This document shows, piece by piece, positions 1-6,166 of a stretch of DNA of 11,121 bases. Each line of letters opens with the position of its first letter. Position 1 is the stretch's first letter. A program made the position numbers and the translations under genes. Source of the DNA: Candidatus Neomicrothrix sp. UBA881 (GTDB taxonomy: Bacteria; Actinomycetota; Acidimicrobiia; Acidimicrobiales; MedAcidi-G1); assembly GCA_002294285.1 (NCBI GenBank), contig DBFL01000025.1, positions 20,555 to 31,675 on the forward strand. Direction: 5' to 3'. Under the pieces are notes generated by a model. It ran no database searches. It was given only the letters and a program-made list of their open reading frames with translations, and was not told where the DNA came from.

Positions 1-582
1 TGGCCATTGGAGCTTTGGAATGATGTTTGTTCTTTTGCCAAAAGCGAAAGTCTGAGAGTTCACGTTGATGGCGCTCGTTTGCTTAATGCAGTGGTAGCTT
101 CCGGAATTGATGCGAAAACATGGGCAATGGAAGCGGACACTATTTGGATTGATTTCTCAAAAGGTTTAGGCGCTCCAATGGGTGCCTGTATAGCGGGAAG
201 CGCTGAAATTATAGACCAGGCATGGCTATGGAAACATCGACTAGGAGGAGCTATGCGCCAATCTGGACTTATGGCAGCAGCTGCCAGCTATGCACTAGAC
301 AAAAACGTTGAACGTCTTAAGGATGATCACGAAAGGGCGAAAAGGTTGGCTGATGCCTTAAAAGATTTTGGATCAGAAGTTGTTGTGCCAGATACCAATA
401 TAGTTTTTTTTGATATGAAGCCATGCGGGAAAGATAATGAGGATGTTGTAAGAGGGTTGCTTGAAAAGGGTGTGAGAATGAGCGAGATAGGCACCCAGAT
501 AAGAGCTGTAACTCATCTGGATATTAACGATGACGACATTACATCGACCATTACCGCTTTAGATCAGGTCGTTAATGGCTAA
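1..582 (+). CDS. ltaE: Low-specificity L-threonine aldolase, 5'-truncated by the window edge
   Basis: PLP-dependent cytosolic enzyme of the beta-eliminating lyase (fold type I) family that cleaves L-threonine or L-allo-threonine to glycine and acetaldehyde. The frame is open from base 1 (tgg cca ttg gag), so the gene starts outside the window; the TTG at position 7 is internal, not a start. About 193 C-terminal residues are visible, a little over half of a usual enzyme of about 340 residues. Seen motifs: HVDGAR (codons at 61-78), the Asp segment that holds the PLP ring; DFSKGLGAPMG with the PLP-binding Lys codon at 160-162; HRLGGAMRQSG (codons at 235-267), with the conserved Arg. The C-terminal small domain follows, with TNIVFFD and IRAVTHLDI segments typical of the family. 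It ends 3 bases from the stop of the convergent SnoaL-like gene. Nothing ties it functionally to the accessory block next door. Confidence 0.9.
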   Translation, partial: WPLELWNDVCSFAKSESLRVHVDGARLLNAVVASGIDAKTWAMEADTIWIDFSKGLGAPMGACIAGSAEIIDQAWLWKHRLGGAMRQSGLMAAAASYALDKNVERLKDDHERAKRLADALKDFGSEVVVPDTNIVFFDMKPCGKDNEDVVRGLLEKGVRMSEIGTQIRAVTHLDINDDDITSTITALDQVVNG

Positions 583-585
583 TTG

Positions 586-987
586 TCAATCCGAAAAATC
601 TGCTTTACCCATATAGACGCGATTCAGAACTCTTTCTCTGAAAAGCCATTTATCGTTTTCGAAAACATATAAATCATCATAAAAACCATGGAGAACAAGG
701 GTTTCTCCTTCAGCAGGTTTAAGCCACTCTGTTACATAAGCACGGCCAAATCCTGTTCCCGAATCAGCATCTAGTTCAGAAATGTTATTGCTGTAAGTAT
801 GTATTACAGTGTCGAATCTCGACATAGAAGAAATCCAGAAAGTTTTAAGAGGTCCCTTTCCACTTACGGGTTCACCATGGCCTAAGTCCCAGGTTCCAGA
901 CTCGCTCCAAGTGGCAATCCACTGATCAGCATCTTGTCTGCAAACTGCATCAGCGTAAAGGTGAAGAAGGTCTTTTATTGGATCCAC
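586..987 (-). CDS. SnoaL-like (NTF2-fold) protein B
   Basis: Small alpha+beta cone-fold protein of the SnoaL_4/NTF2-like type, about 133 residues. Relatives include polyketide cyclases, scytalone dehydratase, steroid isomerase and small subunits of ring-hydroxylating dioxygenases, so family membership alone does not set the reaction. Visible pattern: N-terminal helix LLHLYADAV, the acidic DADQWIATW segment, the strand GTWDLGHG, an HTYSN motif (residues 63-67 from the chosen start) where His is a usual pocket residue, and a C-terminal sheet ending WLFRERVLNRVYMG. Start choice: the frame opens at a TTG at 1002 that overlaps the VOC stop, but an AAAGGA at 999-994 lies six bases before a GTG at 987-985, which I prefer. 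It is the last gene of a leftward three-gene unit (SnoaL A, VOC, SnoaL B) and probably coupled translationally to the VOC gene. It is similar in fold to SnoaL A but divergent in sequence. Confidence 0.75.
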   Translation of the reverse strand: MDPIKDLLHLYADAVCRQDADQWIATWSESGTWDLGHGEPVSGKGPLKTFWISSMSRFDTVIHTYSNNISELDADSGTGFGRAYVTEWLKPAEGETLVLHGFYDDLYVFENDKWLFRERVLNRVYMGKADFSD

Positions 988-993
988 CACTAG

Positions 994-999
994 TCCTTT
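994..999 (-). promoter_or_regulatory. Ribosome binding site AAAGGA for SnoaL-like protein B
   Basis: AAAGGA on the minus strand begins at the last base of the preceding VOC stop codon (TGA at 1001-999) and sits six bases before the GTG at 987-985. It sits inside the frame opened by the TTG at 1002, so it argues for initiation at the downstream GTG rather than at the TTG. Confidence 0.5.
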
Positions 1000-1529
1000 C
1001 AAATATTTTCGACTACCGCTTTACTATTTTCGGCGGACTTCTCAACCATACGATAAAAATTTGTTAGTTCTTCATTGGGTTCGTAGATCTCAATAAAATG
1101 TCCAAAAAGTTTTCTGGTATCGTACATAGCGAATGGAAACCCAGATGATGTTTCCGCAAAAAGTATTTCTGCAAAGCCCAGTTTTTCTAAATTTTTTGCT
1201 GCTTCGTTAAAGTCATCTACAAATACAGCGCAATGATGGAGAGTCGGAATTCCTACTTCTATTCTGTCAGGAGGAGCATGTAAAAGCTTTTCGCTGTGTT
1301 CGCATATCAGCTCTACCATCAGTGACCCCCATTGTGCATAAGCAGATGAATGGTCAAAAACAGAGTCGACACCTTTAACCCTAACTTTCTCTAGAGGTAT
1401 GTTTTCCTTTATGAAAAAAGGAGCTATTCCATAAAGTTCACTCCAAGAATTAGTAGCTTCTTGAAGGTCTTCGACTGCATAAGCTATTTGAACCACTGGG
1501 CCCAAATCAGGGATTGACAACTTGTTCAT
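999..1529 (-). CDS. VOC-superfamily (glyoxalase/bleomycin-resistance fold) protein 1
   Basis: 176-residue protein of two beta-alpha-beta-beta-beta modules, the vicinal oxygen chelate fold. Family members include methylmalonyl-CoA epimerase, glyoxalase I and extradiol dioxygenases. Module 1 runs from VVQIAYAVEDL (residues 12-22) through PFFI (37-40) to the strand LMVELI (70-75). Module 2 runs from LHHCAVFVDD (97-106) to DTRKLFGHFIEIYE (137-150). At the usual metal-ligand positions I read Ile15, Glu73, His99 and Glu147, so the first ligand, His in the epimerases, is not His here. Metal binding may be altered or use Gln14. ATG start at 1529; the first 23 bases overlap the end of SnoaL A, and the TGA stop overlaps the frame of SnoaL B. 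It is clearly related to the VOC protein at 5447-5986 (shared PFFI-EN, HH-A and DTR-L-G-F/E patterns). The substrate is unknown. Confidence 0.82.
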   Translation of the reverse strand: MNKLSIPDLGPVVQIAYAVEDLQEATNSWSELYGIAPFFIKENIPLEKVRVKGVDSVFDHSSAYAQWGSLMVELICEHSEKLLHAPPDRIEVGIPTLHHCAVFVDDFNEAAKNLEKLGFAEILFAETSSGFPFAMYDTRKLFGHFIEIYEPNEELTNFYRMVEKSAENSKAVVENI

Positions 1530-1938
1530 TACCTTCAGTCCAAATTTTTGTTAAAACACGACTGCTTATTTTCCAAGCTTCGTTTATTCGTAGAAGAATG
1601 TCCTCGTATGTTCCGGCGATAATAAAATTGCTGCCTTCTGAAGCAGAGCGTCTTACGTGTTGAGCCTGAAAGTAACACTTACAGGTTGCTTTATTTCCAT
1701 CGACTTGAACCACATGATTACTAACCATGTGGTGACTTGCATCAAGAGGGGTTAGAGATTTTTTACATTTCTCTATAATTGATTCGATACCTCTATGCTC
1801 AGTTTGACCGTACTTAGCATATGCCTCAGGGGAAAAAACCTCGGATAAAGATTCCCAATCATTTTCATCTAGGGCCCAACAGTACTTAATTGTTAAGTCA
1901 ATTATTTCTTTTACATCTTTTTCGTATAAATTTTCCAC
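1507..1938 (-). CDS. SnoaL-like (NTF2-fold) protein A
   Basis: 143-residue SnoaL_4/NTF2-like protein and first gene of a leftward three-gene unit. The N-terminal helix carries IIDLTIKYCWALDENDW (residues 12-28), with the Tyr and Asp that line the pocket in many members. The central strand has HHMVSNH (69-75), matching the family's H...N pattern, then VDGNKATCKCYFQAQH. The C-terminal strands include IIAGTYED and WKISSRVLTKIW. This pattern is common in annotated 'nuclear transport factor 2 family' proteins of actinobacteria, some of which are dehydratases, isomerases or hydroxylation-associated subunits; here the reaction is unknown. The start is a GTG at 1938-1936 with only a weak upstream purine stretch, so the exact N-terminus is uncertain by a few residues. 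Its 3' end overlaps the VOC gene start by 23 bases, which points to co-expression. Confidence 0.78.
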   Translation of the reverse strand: MENLYEKDVKEIIDLTIKYCWALDENDWESLSEVFSPEAYAKYGQTEHRGIESIIEKCKKSLTPLDASHHMVSNHVVQVDGNKATCKCYFQAQHVRRSASEGSNFIIAGTYEDILLRINEAWKISSRVLTKIWTEGNEQVVNP

Positions 1939-2052
1939 ACTTAAACCGTATCGTTGGTAGTTTCCTAAGTACTCCTTGGGCAGTTAGTAGTGAGTGACTG
2001 TTTGGAGTTAATCTTTATTTTTAGTTGTGTCAGGAGCGTTAGGAGAAAAGAC
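1939..2052. promoter_or_regulatory. Divergent intergenic region between SnoaL A and SDR 1
   Basis: These 114 bases separate two divergent units and must hold the promoters for both. A weak rightward candidate is GTGACT (1994-1999), a 16-base spacer and TATTTT (2016-2021). Each box matches four of six consensus bases and would place the transcript start about 25 bases before the SDR start. I saw no strong operator palindrome; an imperfect CCTAAG...CTTGG lies near 1966-1981. Confidence 0.35.
2041..2045 (+). promoter_or_regulatory. Ribosome binding site AGGAG for SDR 1
   Basis: AGGAG lies seven bases before the ATG at 2053. It decides this start over a longer in-frame opening at 1990, whose extra 21 residues would precede the SDR domain and look like translated leader. 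Confidence 0.8.
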
Positions 2053-2808
2053 ATGGAATTGGGACTTGCTGGAAAAAAAGCACTAGTAACTGGATCGACA
2101 AAGGGTATCGGCAGGGCGATTGTTGAATCTCTTCTCGAGGAAGGCGCAGAAGTTGCGATATGTGCACGTAGTGCTGATGATGTGGGGCAAGCTATAGAGG
2201 AACTTTCTGAAAAGGGCAAAGTTATAGGATCTGCAGTCGATGCCGGCGATAGCTCTTCACTTACGGCATGGGTTGCGTCTTCTATTGAAGAATTGGGAGG
2301 TGTTGATGCGTATGTGCACAACACGTCAGGCAAGGGAGCTAAATCTTTAGAAGCCTGGGAAAACAATTTCAACATTGATCTGATGGCACTTCTACACGCT
2401 GTTGAAGAAGCAAAAGAGAAACTTTCAGATGGTGGAGGACTACTTTTAAGTATTGGAACGACAGCAGCAGCAGAACATTTCGGACCTGGTTCAGGAAGCT
2501 ATTCAGCTTTCAAAGCAGCTGTTACCAACTGGACTCTGGGACAGGCTCAAGTATTAGGAAAAATTGGCATCAGGTGTAACGTGGTTTCACCCGGACCTAT
2601 TTTTGTTGACGGTGGCGACTGGGACGCAATAAAAGGAAGAATGCCGGAGTTCTACGAAGCAACTGAAGCAGCACATCCGGGGGGAGCAATGGGAGTTGCT
2701 TCGGACGTGGCGAATATGGTTACTTTTTTAGCTAGCGATAAAGCCAGTCATATAAATGGTGTGAACATTACAGTTGATGGCGGTTTCTCCAAGAGAGTCG
2801 ACTACTAA
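2053..2808 (+). CDS. Short-chain dehydrogenase/reductase 1, Thr at the catalytic Ser position
   Basis: 251-residue classical SDR that should oxidise or reduce an alcohol or carbonyl with NAD(P)(H). Seen: nucleotide-binding TGSTKGIG (residues 13-20), an ARS segment at 38-40 after the second strand, VHNTSG (88-93) in place of the usual NNAG, YSAFK with Tyr150 and Lys154, a VSPGPI segment, and a C-terminal ITVDGGF that is nearly universal in the family. The position of the catalytic Ser (usually in a SS pair about 13 residues before Tyr) reads GTT (135-137), so Thr appears to replace Ser. The NNAG and Ser changes together make this an atypical classical SDR that keeps Tyr and Lys. An AGGAG fixes the ATG at 2053. 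The ThuA-like gene follows 13 bases after the stop, probably in the same transcript. The substrate is not identifiable. Confidence 0.88.
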   Translation: MELGLAGKKALVTGSTKGIGRAIVESLLEEGAEVAICARSADDVGQAIEELSEKGKVIGSAVDAGDSSSLTAWVASSIEELGGVDAYVHNTSGKGAKSLEAWENNFNIDLMALLHAVEEAKEKLSDGGGLLLSIGTTAAAEHFGPGSGSYSAFKAAVTNWTLGQAQVLGKIGIRCNVVSPGPIFVDGGDWDAIKGRMPEFYEATEAAHPGGAMGVASDVANMVTFLASDKASHINGVNITVDGGFSKRVDY

Positions 2809-2821
2809 AAACAAGGAAAAG

Positions 2822-3577
2822 ATGACTGAGACAGTCGATGTACACCTAGTAGCAGCTGGCAAATATCACGATATTGATTTTGCCCGCTTGGAGCTTCTCA
2901 AACTTTTAGCTGAACATGAACATATTAGAGTGACAGTTGCTTCAGATTACGAAAATGCTGATCAGGTTAATAATTGCAACTTTATGATCAGCTATACCTG
3001 TGATGTGAGACCTTCTGAAAACGCCCAAAAATTTATACGTAAATGGGTCGAAGACGGAGGGCGTTGGATGGCCCTTCATGGAACCAACTCTGCACTGGAC
3101 ATGGGTGGCCCTGACGGTGTTGATTCCCCTAGATGTTTTCCCTTATGGGCAGAAACTTTAGGAAGTCAATTTATCGCCCATCCACCCATAGCCCCTTACT
3201 CTGTTGAAATAAGCGATCCGTCAAACTGGCTTGTGTCGGATCTGGAATCGTTTGAAACTGATGACGAACTTTATCTATGTGAATATCACGACCAGGAAAA
3301 CTTGCATACCTTGTTGCATACAGATTGGAACGGTGAAGCGCGTGGTTTCGTTGAAAGTGATTGGACTAACGATGAAAAGCGCCGGCTGGTTATGTATCTA
3401 AGACCATTAGGGGATGGTTGTGTTCTTTACAACACTCTGGGTCATTGTCGAGGACACTATGACATGCGTCCTTTAACTGACTATTATCCAAAAATAGAGA
3501 GATGTTCTTGGGAAATTCCTCAATACTATGAACTGCTCAAACGAGGCATTCGTTGGGGAATGGGAGAGACCGAATAG
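2822..3577 (+). CDS. ThuA-like domain protein
   Basis: 251-residue protein resembling the ThuA (trehalose utilisation) family, whose fold is like class I glutamine amidotransferases but without their Cys-His-Glu triad. Visible family marks: N-terminal strand VHLVAAG (7-13), the strand and segment NFMISYTCD (53-61), FIRKWVEDGGRWMALHG (71-87) where the conserved His86 closes the first half, FIAH (117-120), DELY (148-151), and GCVLYNTLGH (199-208) near the C-terminus. No signal peptide or membrane segment is visible, so it is probably cytosolic. The ATG at 2822 is preceded by AAGGA at 2813-2817; an upstream opening at 2774 overlaps the SDR gene and is rejected. ThuA has been linked to sugar and sugar-amine catabolism, but its biochemical activity is not generally established, and I cannot assign one here. 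It lies 13 bases downstream of SDR 1 and meets the LLM gene convergently, 9 bases apart. Confidence 0.75.
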   Translation: MTETVDVHLVAAGKYHDIDFARLELLKLLAEHEHIRVTVASDYENADQVNNCNFMISYTCDVRPSENAQKFIRKWVEDGGRWMALHGTNSALDMGGPDGVDSPRCFPLWAETLGSQFIAHPPIAPYSVEISDPSNWLVSDLESFETDDELYLCEYHDQENLHTLLHTDWNGEARGFVESDWTNDEKRRLVMYLRPLGDGCVLYNTLGHCRGHYDMRPLTDYYPKIERCSWEIPQYYELLKRGIRWGMGETE

Positions 3578-3586
3578 GAAAAATTT

Positions 3587-4558
3587 TTAGTTACCAGAAA
3601 GCGCAGCTACAACCGGAGCAAATTCTTCAAGGTGTCTCTGATTGACTGAAATGTAACTTATTCCATATTCTTCACGACGACGTTCTAGAGTCTCGCAAAT
3701 TTCACTCACGGAACCGATCAAGGCATGTGGGTATTCGCTGAAGTCTTCAACAGAAAAACCAAAATTAGCAGCCATTCCTTCACGCACTGAAGCTGCTTCA
3801 TTGGTCACCGTTGTGAAATAAGCGGGAAGTTCAAGTTCGATTTGGTCAAATCTGGATCCAGCCCCGTCTTTTATCCACCCAATCTTTTCTCGAGTTTTTT
3901 CTGCAGTACTGCTTCCTATCCCAACCGACCCAATTTTTCCATCGGAATTATTAAAGTTAAGAGAGACAATATCAGCGAGGTTTCCAGCCGTGGTCAATAT
4001 TTTCTGAGCACCACCACCGATCATAATTTTCGGTCCGTTTTCTTGTGGTGAAACAGGGACGGCAGAGAAATTTTTTGCATAAACGTAATCGCCTTCGTGA
4101 TTTAGATCAGCTCCTCGAAAAAACTCCTTACATAATTCGACAGTTTCTGCCATGCGTCTTATGCGAATGCTTGCTTTGTCCATGTTCAAACCCATTGCTT
4201 CATATTCGCTTGCAACCCAACCAGCACCAAAGCCCACTTCAAGTCGACCCTCTGACAAAAAGTCTATTGTTGCCAGTTCCTTAGCAAGGACAGTTGGATG
4301 ATGATAATCAACACAAATAACCTTGCATCCGATCATTATTGAAGAAGTGGCGTCAGCAGCTGCCATCATGGCCGGAATAGCTGCGACTGTTTGTATCGGA
4401 TGGTTGGCTGCTTCTAATGCCTCTCCAGGGCCTATGTAATGGTCAGCAAGAAAAAAAGTTGAATAACCTGCATCTTCTGCCTTCTGAGCTGTTTCTCGCC
4501 ACTCTGCAGGTGATTCGGGAGAAAAGTATTGGAGACCAAATCTGAATTTTTTGCCCAT
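3587..4558 (-). CDS. LLM-class flavin/F420-dependent oxidoreductase
   Basis: 323-residue luciferase-like TIM-barrel oxidoreductase. Its pattern matches the actinobacterial F420-dependent group (TIGR03621-like) more than the FMN-linked alkanesulfonate monooxygenases, but the cofactor is inferred, not seen. Marks: FRFGLQ (5-10) as first strand, WRETAQKAEDAGY (20-32), FLADHY (36-41) with Asp39-His40, then HPTVLAKELATIDFLSEGR (87-105) and LEVGFGAGW (106-114). These are the usual LLM landmarks around the cofactor pocket. MIGGGAQKIL in the second half is the phosphate-binding region expected for such enzymes. Start: ATG at 4558 with AGAGGA three bases upstream, a slightly short spacing. It is a single leftward gene convergent with the ThuA-like gene and divergent from SDR 2, so it is the only redox step in the block that uses flavin or deazaflavin. 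The substrate is unknown. Confidence 0.88.
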   Translation of the reverse strand: MGKKFRFGLQYFSPESPAEWRETAQKAEDAGYSTFFLADHYIGPGEALEAANHPIQTVAAIPAMMAAADATSSIMIGCKVICVDYHHPTVLAKELATIDFLSEGRLEVGFGAGWVASEYEAMGLNMDKASIRIRRMAETVELCKEFFRGADLNHEGDYVYAKNFSAVPVSPQENGPKIMIGGGAQKILTTAGNLADIVSLNFNNSDGKIGSVGIGSSTAEKTREKIGWIKDGAGSRFDQIELELPAYFTTVTNEAASVREGMAANFGFSVEDFSEYPHALIGSVSEICETLERRREEYGISYISVNQRHLEEFAPVVAALSGN

Positions 4559-4655
4559 TGTTCCTCTTTCTATAAGTAAAAAGACCGTACGCCATGTGGT
4601 TTAGTTTTTAGAAATCGTGGCAAGCTTACTCGTAGATTTTGAATGGAGGGACAAT
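4559..4655. promoter_or_regulatory. Divergent intergenic region between the LLM gene and SDR 2
   Basis: These 97 bases separate the leftward LLM gene from the rightward SDR 2 gene and must carry both promoters. No promoter pair in either direction was good enough to name. It shares only the short word ACCGTA with the other divergent region (1939-2052), which is within chance. Confidence 0.35.
4645..4650 (+). promoter_or_regulatory. Ribosome binding site GGAGGG for SDR 2
   Basis: A strong GGAGGG lies five bases before the ATG at 4656. It decides this start over the in-frame GTG at 4617, whose extra 13 residues do not belong to the SDR fold. Confidence 0.85.
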
Positions 4656-5438
4656 ATGGGGCAGTTGGACGGCAAAGTAGCAATTGTTACCGGATCCAGC
4701 AGAGGAATAGGCAAGGGTATAGCCATTGTTTATGCGAGAGAAGGTGCAAAAGTAGTCGTAGCGTCGCGGACACCGTCACGTGTGGATGAAGTGGCAGAAG
4801 AAATAAGGTCGGAAGGAGGGACAGCAATTGGCGTACCTTGTGATGTCGGCAAGAAAGACCAGATTTTTTCAATGGTTGAAAAAACAGTCGAAGAATTTGG
4901 AACGGTTGACATTTTGGTAAACAATGCACAAGGTTTTGGAACGGAAGCAAATCCTCGGACATCGACTATTCCTACACCCATAGAGGAAACTGATGATGAT
5001 GAATGGGATTACACCTTTCGTACAGGTGCTTCTGCAACTCTCTGGGGAATGCAAGCAGTTTTTCCTTATATGAAAAAAGAGGGAGGCAAGATCATCAATC
5101 TTGCCTCTGGATCAGGAATGCAAGGTTTCCCAGGCAACACTTGTTACAACGCGACCAAAGAAGCGATCAGGGCACTTACTCGCACTGCGGCTAACGAGTG
5201 GGGGAAATACGCTATATGTGTCAACACGATCAATCCCTCCTTGAGAACAGACGCATGGGAATCATGGGAGGCTGCGAATCCAGAATTTGTTCAAGGTCTC
5301 AAAGACAAAATGCCTTTAGGCAGATTAGGTAACCCCATTGAAGACGGTGGACCTCTTTTCGTTTTTCTTGCTGGATCGGGGTCTGATTACATTACGGGTA
5401 TGACCATCATGTTAAATGGTGGGCGCCATATGCCTTAG
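4656..5438 (+). CDS. Short-chain dehydrogenase/reductase 2
   Basis: 260-residue classical SDR, NAD(P)-dependent, with the complete catalytic set. Seen: TGSSRGIG (residues 12-19) for the dinucleotide; CDV at 62-64 near the adenine ring; VNNAQG (88-93), close to the family NNAG; LAS with Ser151; YNATK with Tyr164 and Lys168; and a terminal LNGGRHMP. The segment after the active site reads INPS instead of the usual NPG, as found in some SDRs. A substrate-lid region of about 20 residues rich in Thr and acidic residues (about 100-120: STIPTPIEETDDDEWD) extends the usual loop before helix 5. The gene starts a two-gene rightward unit; the VOC 2 start codon lies 8 bases after its stop. It is only distantly like SDR 1 and so not a recent duplicate. 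Direction of the reaction and substrate are unknown. Confidence 0.92.
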   Translation: MGQLDGKVAIVTGSSRGIGKGIAIVYAREGAKVVVASRTPSRVDEVAEEIRSEGGTAIGVPCDVGKKDQIFSMVEKTVEEFGTVDILVNNAQGFGTEANPRTSTIPTPIEETDDDEWDYTFRTGASATLWGMQAVFPYMKKEGGKIINLASGSGMQGFPGNTCYNATKEAIRALTRTAANEWGKYAICVNTINPSLRTDAWESWEAANPEFVQGLKDKMPLGRLGNPIEDGGPLFVFLAGSGSDYITGMTIMLNGGRHMP

Positions 5439-5440
5439 GA
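5437..5440 (+). promoter_or_regulatory. Ribosome binding site AGGA for VOC protein 2
   Basis: AGGA shares its first two bases with the TAG stop of SDR 2 and lies six bases before a TTG start at 5447. It supports the unusual start codon and tight coupling of the two genes. Confidence 0.6.
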
Positions 5441-5446
5441 ATTAAA

Positions 5447-5986
5447 TTGGAACCATTAATCAGATATCCGATATTTCAACATGCTTGGTTTGTCAATGAT
5501 TTGGAAAAAGTTTGCCATGCTTGGCATCGTGCTGTGGGTGCAGGCCCATTTTTTATAACAGAAAATCATGTCACAGAAACACAGACATATCGTGGTCAGA
5601 CTTTCTTAACACCGTTGCATTATGCGTTCGGCTACCACGGGGAAACTCAAGTTCAATTTATACAACAGGATGAAGATGCCCCTTCTATTTATCGTGATAT
5701 GTATAAAAAAGGTGAAGAAGGTTTTCATCACATAGCAATGCTGGTTCCTGATGCTGATGTTAAGACTGAAGCAGAAAGATTCCGCAAAGCTGGTTATCCG
5801 ATTGCTTCAGAACTGTGGTCGCATGCTGATGTGGCGTATATCGACACTCGTGATTTGATCGGCTGCTTCCTGGAGTTGCATGGTGACAACGAAGAGATTC
5901 GAGGAGTTTTTGCACCATGGTTAGATGCTAGAGAAAATTGGGATGGTGTAACAGACCCTGTTAGATACAGGAAACAATCTGCTTGA
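5447..5986 (+). CDS. VOC-superfamily protein 2, full metal-ligand set
   Basis: 179-residue protein with two vicinal oxygen chelate modules. The likely metal ligands His12, Gln70, His95 and Glu143 fall where those of methylmalonyl-CoA epimerase lie, so a divalent-metal enzyme is plausible. Module 1 runs from FQHAWFVNDL (10-19) through PFFITEN (34-40) to VQFIQQ (69-74). Module 2 runs from FHHIAMLVPD (93-102) to DTRDLIGCFLELHGD (133-147). It starts at a TTG with AGGA six bases upstream. It is the second gene after SDR 2 and ends 9 bases short of the tRNA-Ala 3' end. It is a close relative of the VOC protein at 999-1529, but only this copy has the His ligand at position 12. The reaction (epimerisation, isomerisation, ring cleavage or glyoxalase-like) cannot be chosen from the sequence; epimerase-like chemistry is one possibility. 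No CoA-specific motif was recognised. Confidence 0.83.
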   Translation: MEPLIRYPIFQHAWFVNDLEKVCHAWHRAVGAGPFFITENHVTETQTYRGQTFLTPLHYAFGYHGETQVQFIQQDEDAPSIYRDMYKKGEEGFHHIAMLVPDADVKTEAERFRKAGYPIASELWSHADVAYIDTRDLIGCFLELHGDNEEIRGVFAPWLDARENWDGVTDPVRYRKQSA

Positions 5987-5995
5987 TTGCAAACG

Positions 5996-6069
5996 TGGAG
6001 CTAGGGGGATTTGAACCCCCGACCTCCTCCATGCCATGGAGGCGCTCTAGCCAACTGAGCTATAGCCCC
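5996..6069 (-). tRNA. tRNA-Ala (anticodon GGC)
   Basis: A 74-base cloverleaf reads on the minus strand from 6069 to 5996. Acceptor GGGGCTA pairs with TAGCTCC (one G-U pair), the D stem is GCTC/GAGC, and the anticodon stem CCTCC/GGAGG holds loop ATGGCAT with anticodon GGC (6035-6033), reading the alanine codon GCC. The T stem is GGGGG/CCCCC with loop TTCAAAT. The discriminator base is A and no CCA is encoded after it, so CCA would be added by nucleotidyltransferase. It is a lone tRNA between the VOC 2 gene (convergent) and leuS (divergent). Confidence 0.95.
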
Positions 6070-6166
6070 TGAAGAAAGAAATGGTAGCAGAAACCTGTAG
6101 GCACTTGCTCCAAGTAATGCAAATCTATTCACAAAGGTTGTAAAAAGCTTCGGTAGTCTCAAATAC
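6070..6166. promoter_or_regulatory. Divergent intergenic region between tRNA-Ala and leuS
   Basis: These 97 bases must hold the tRNA and leuS promoters. On the minus strand a TACCAT (6086-6081) lies about 11 bases before the tRNA 5' end and fits a TANNNT -10 box, but no good -35 box pairs with it. There is no T-box-like leader and no Rho-independent hairpin before leuS. Confidence 0.35.

Noticed and set aside
1945..1950. Shared ACCGTA word in both divergent intergenic regions as a common operator
   Set aside because: A six-base match between two regions of about 100 bases is expected by chance.
1990..2052. N-terminal extension of SDR 1
   Set aside because: AGGAG and ATG at 2053 give the standard SDR start; the extra residues are not part of the fold.
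1965..2375. Minus-strand open frame rich in Ser, Thr and Pro
   Set aside because: It is antisense to the SDR 1 gene, has biased composition and no recognisable domain; it is a shadow of the SDR codons.
2774..2821. Earlier start for the ThuA-like gene
   Set aside because: It would overlap the SDR 1 gene; the AAGGA before 2822 supports the later start.
3579..3588. AAAAATTTTT palindrome between convergent genes
   Set aside because: It is an AT-only palindrome with no GC stem, so it is not a convincing Rho-independent terminator.
6070..6166. T-box or other leader riboswitch upstream of leuS
   Set aside because: No T-box motif and only 97 bases shared with the tRNA promoter; no folded leader was evident.
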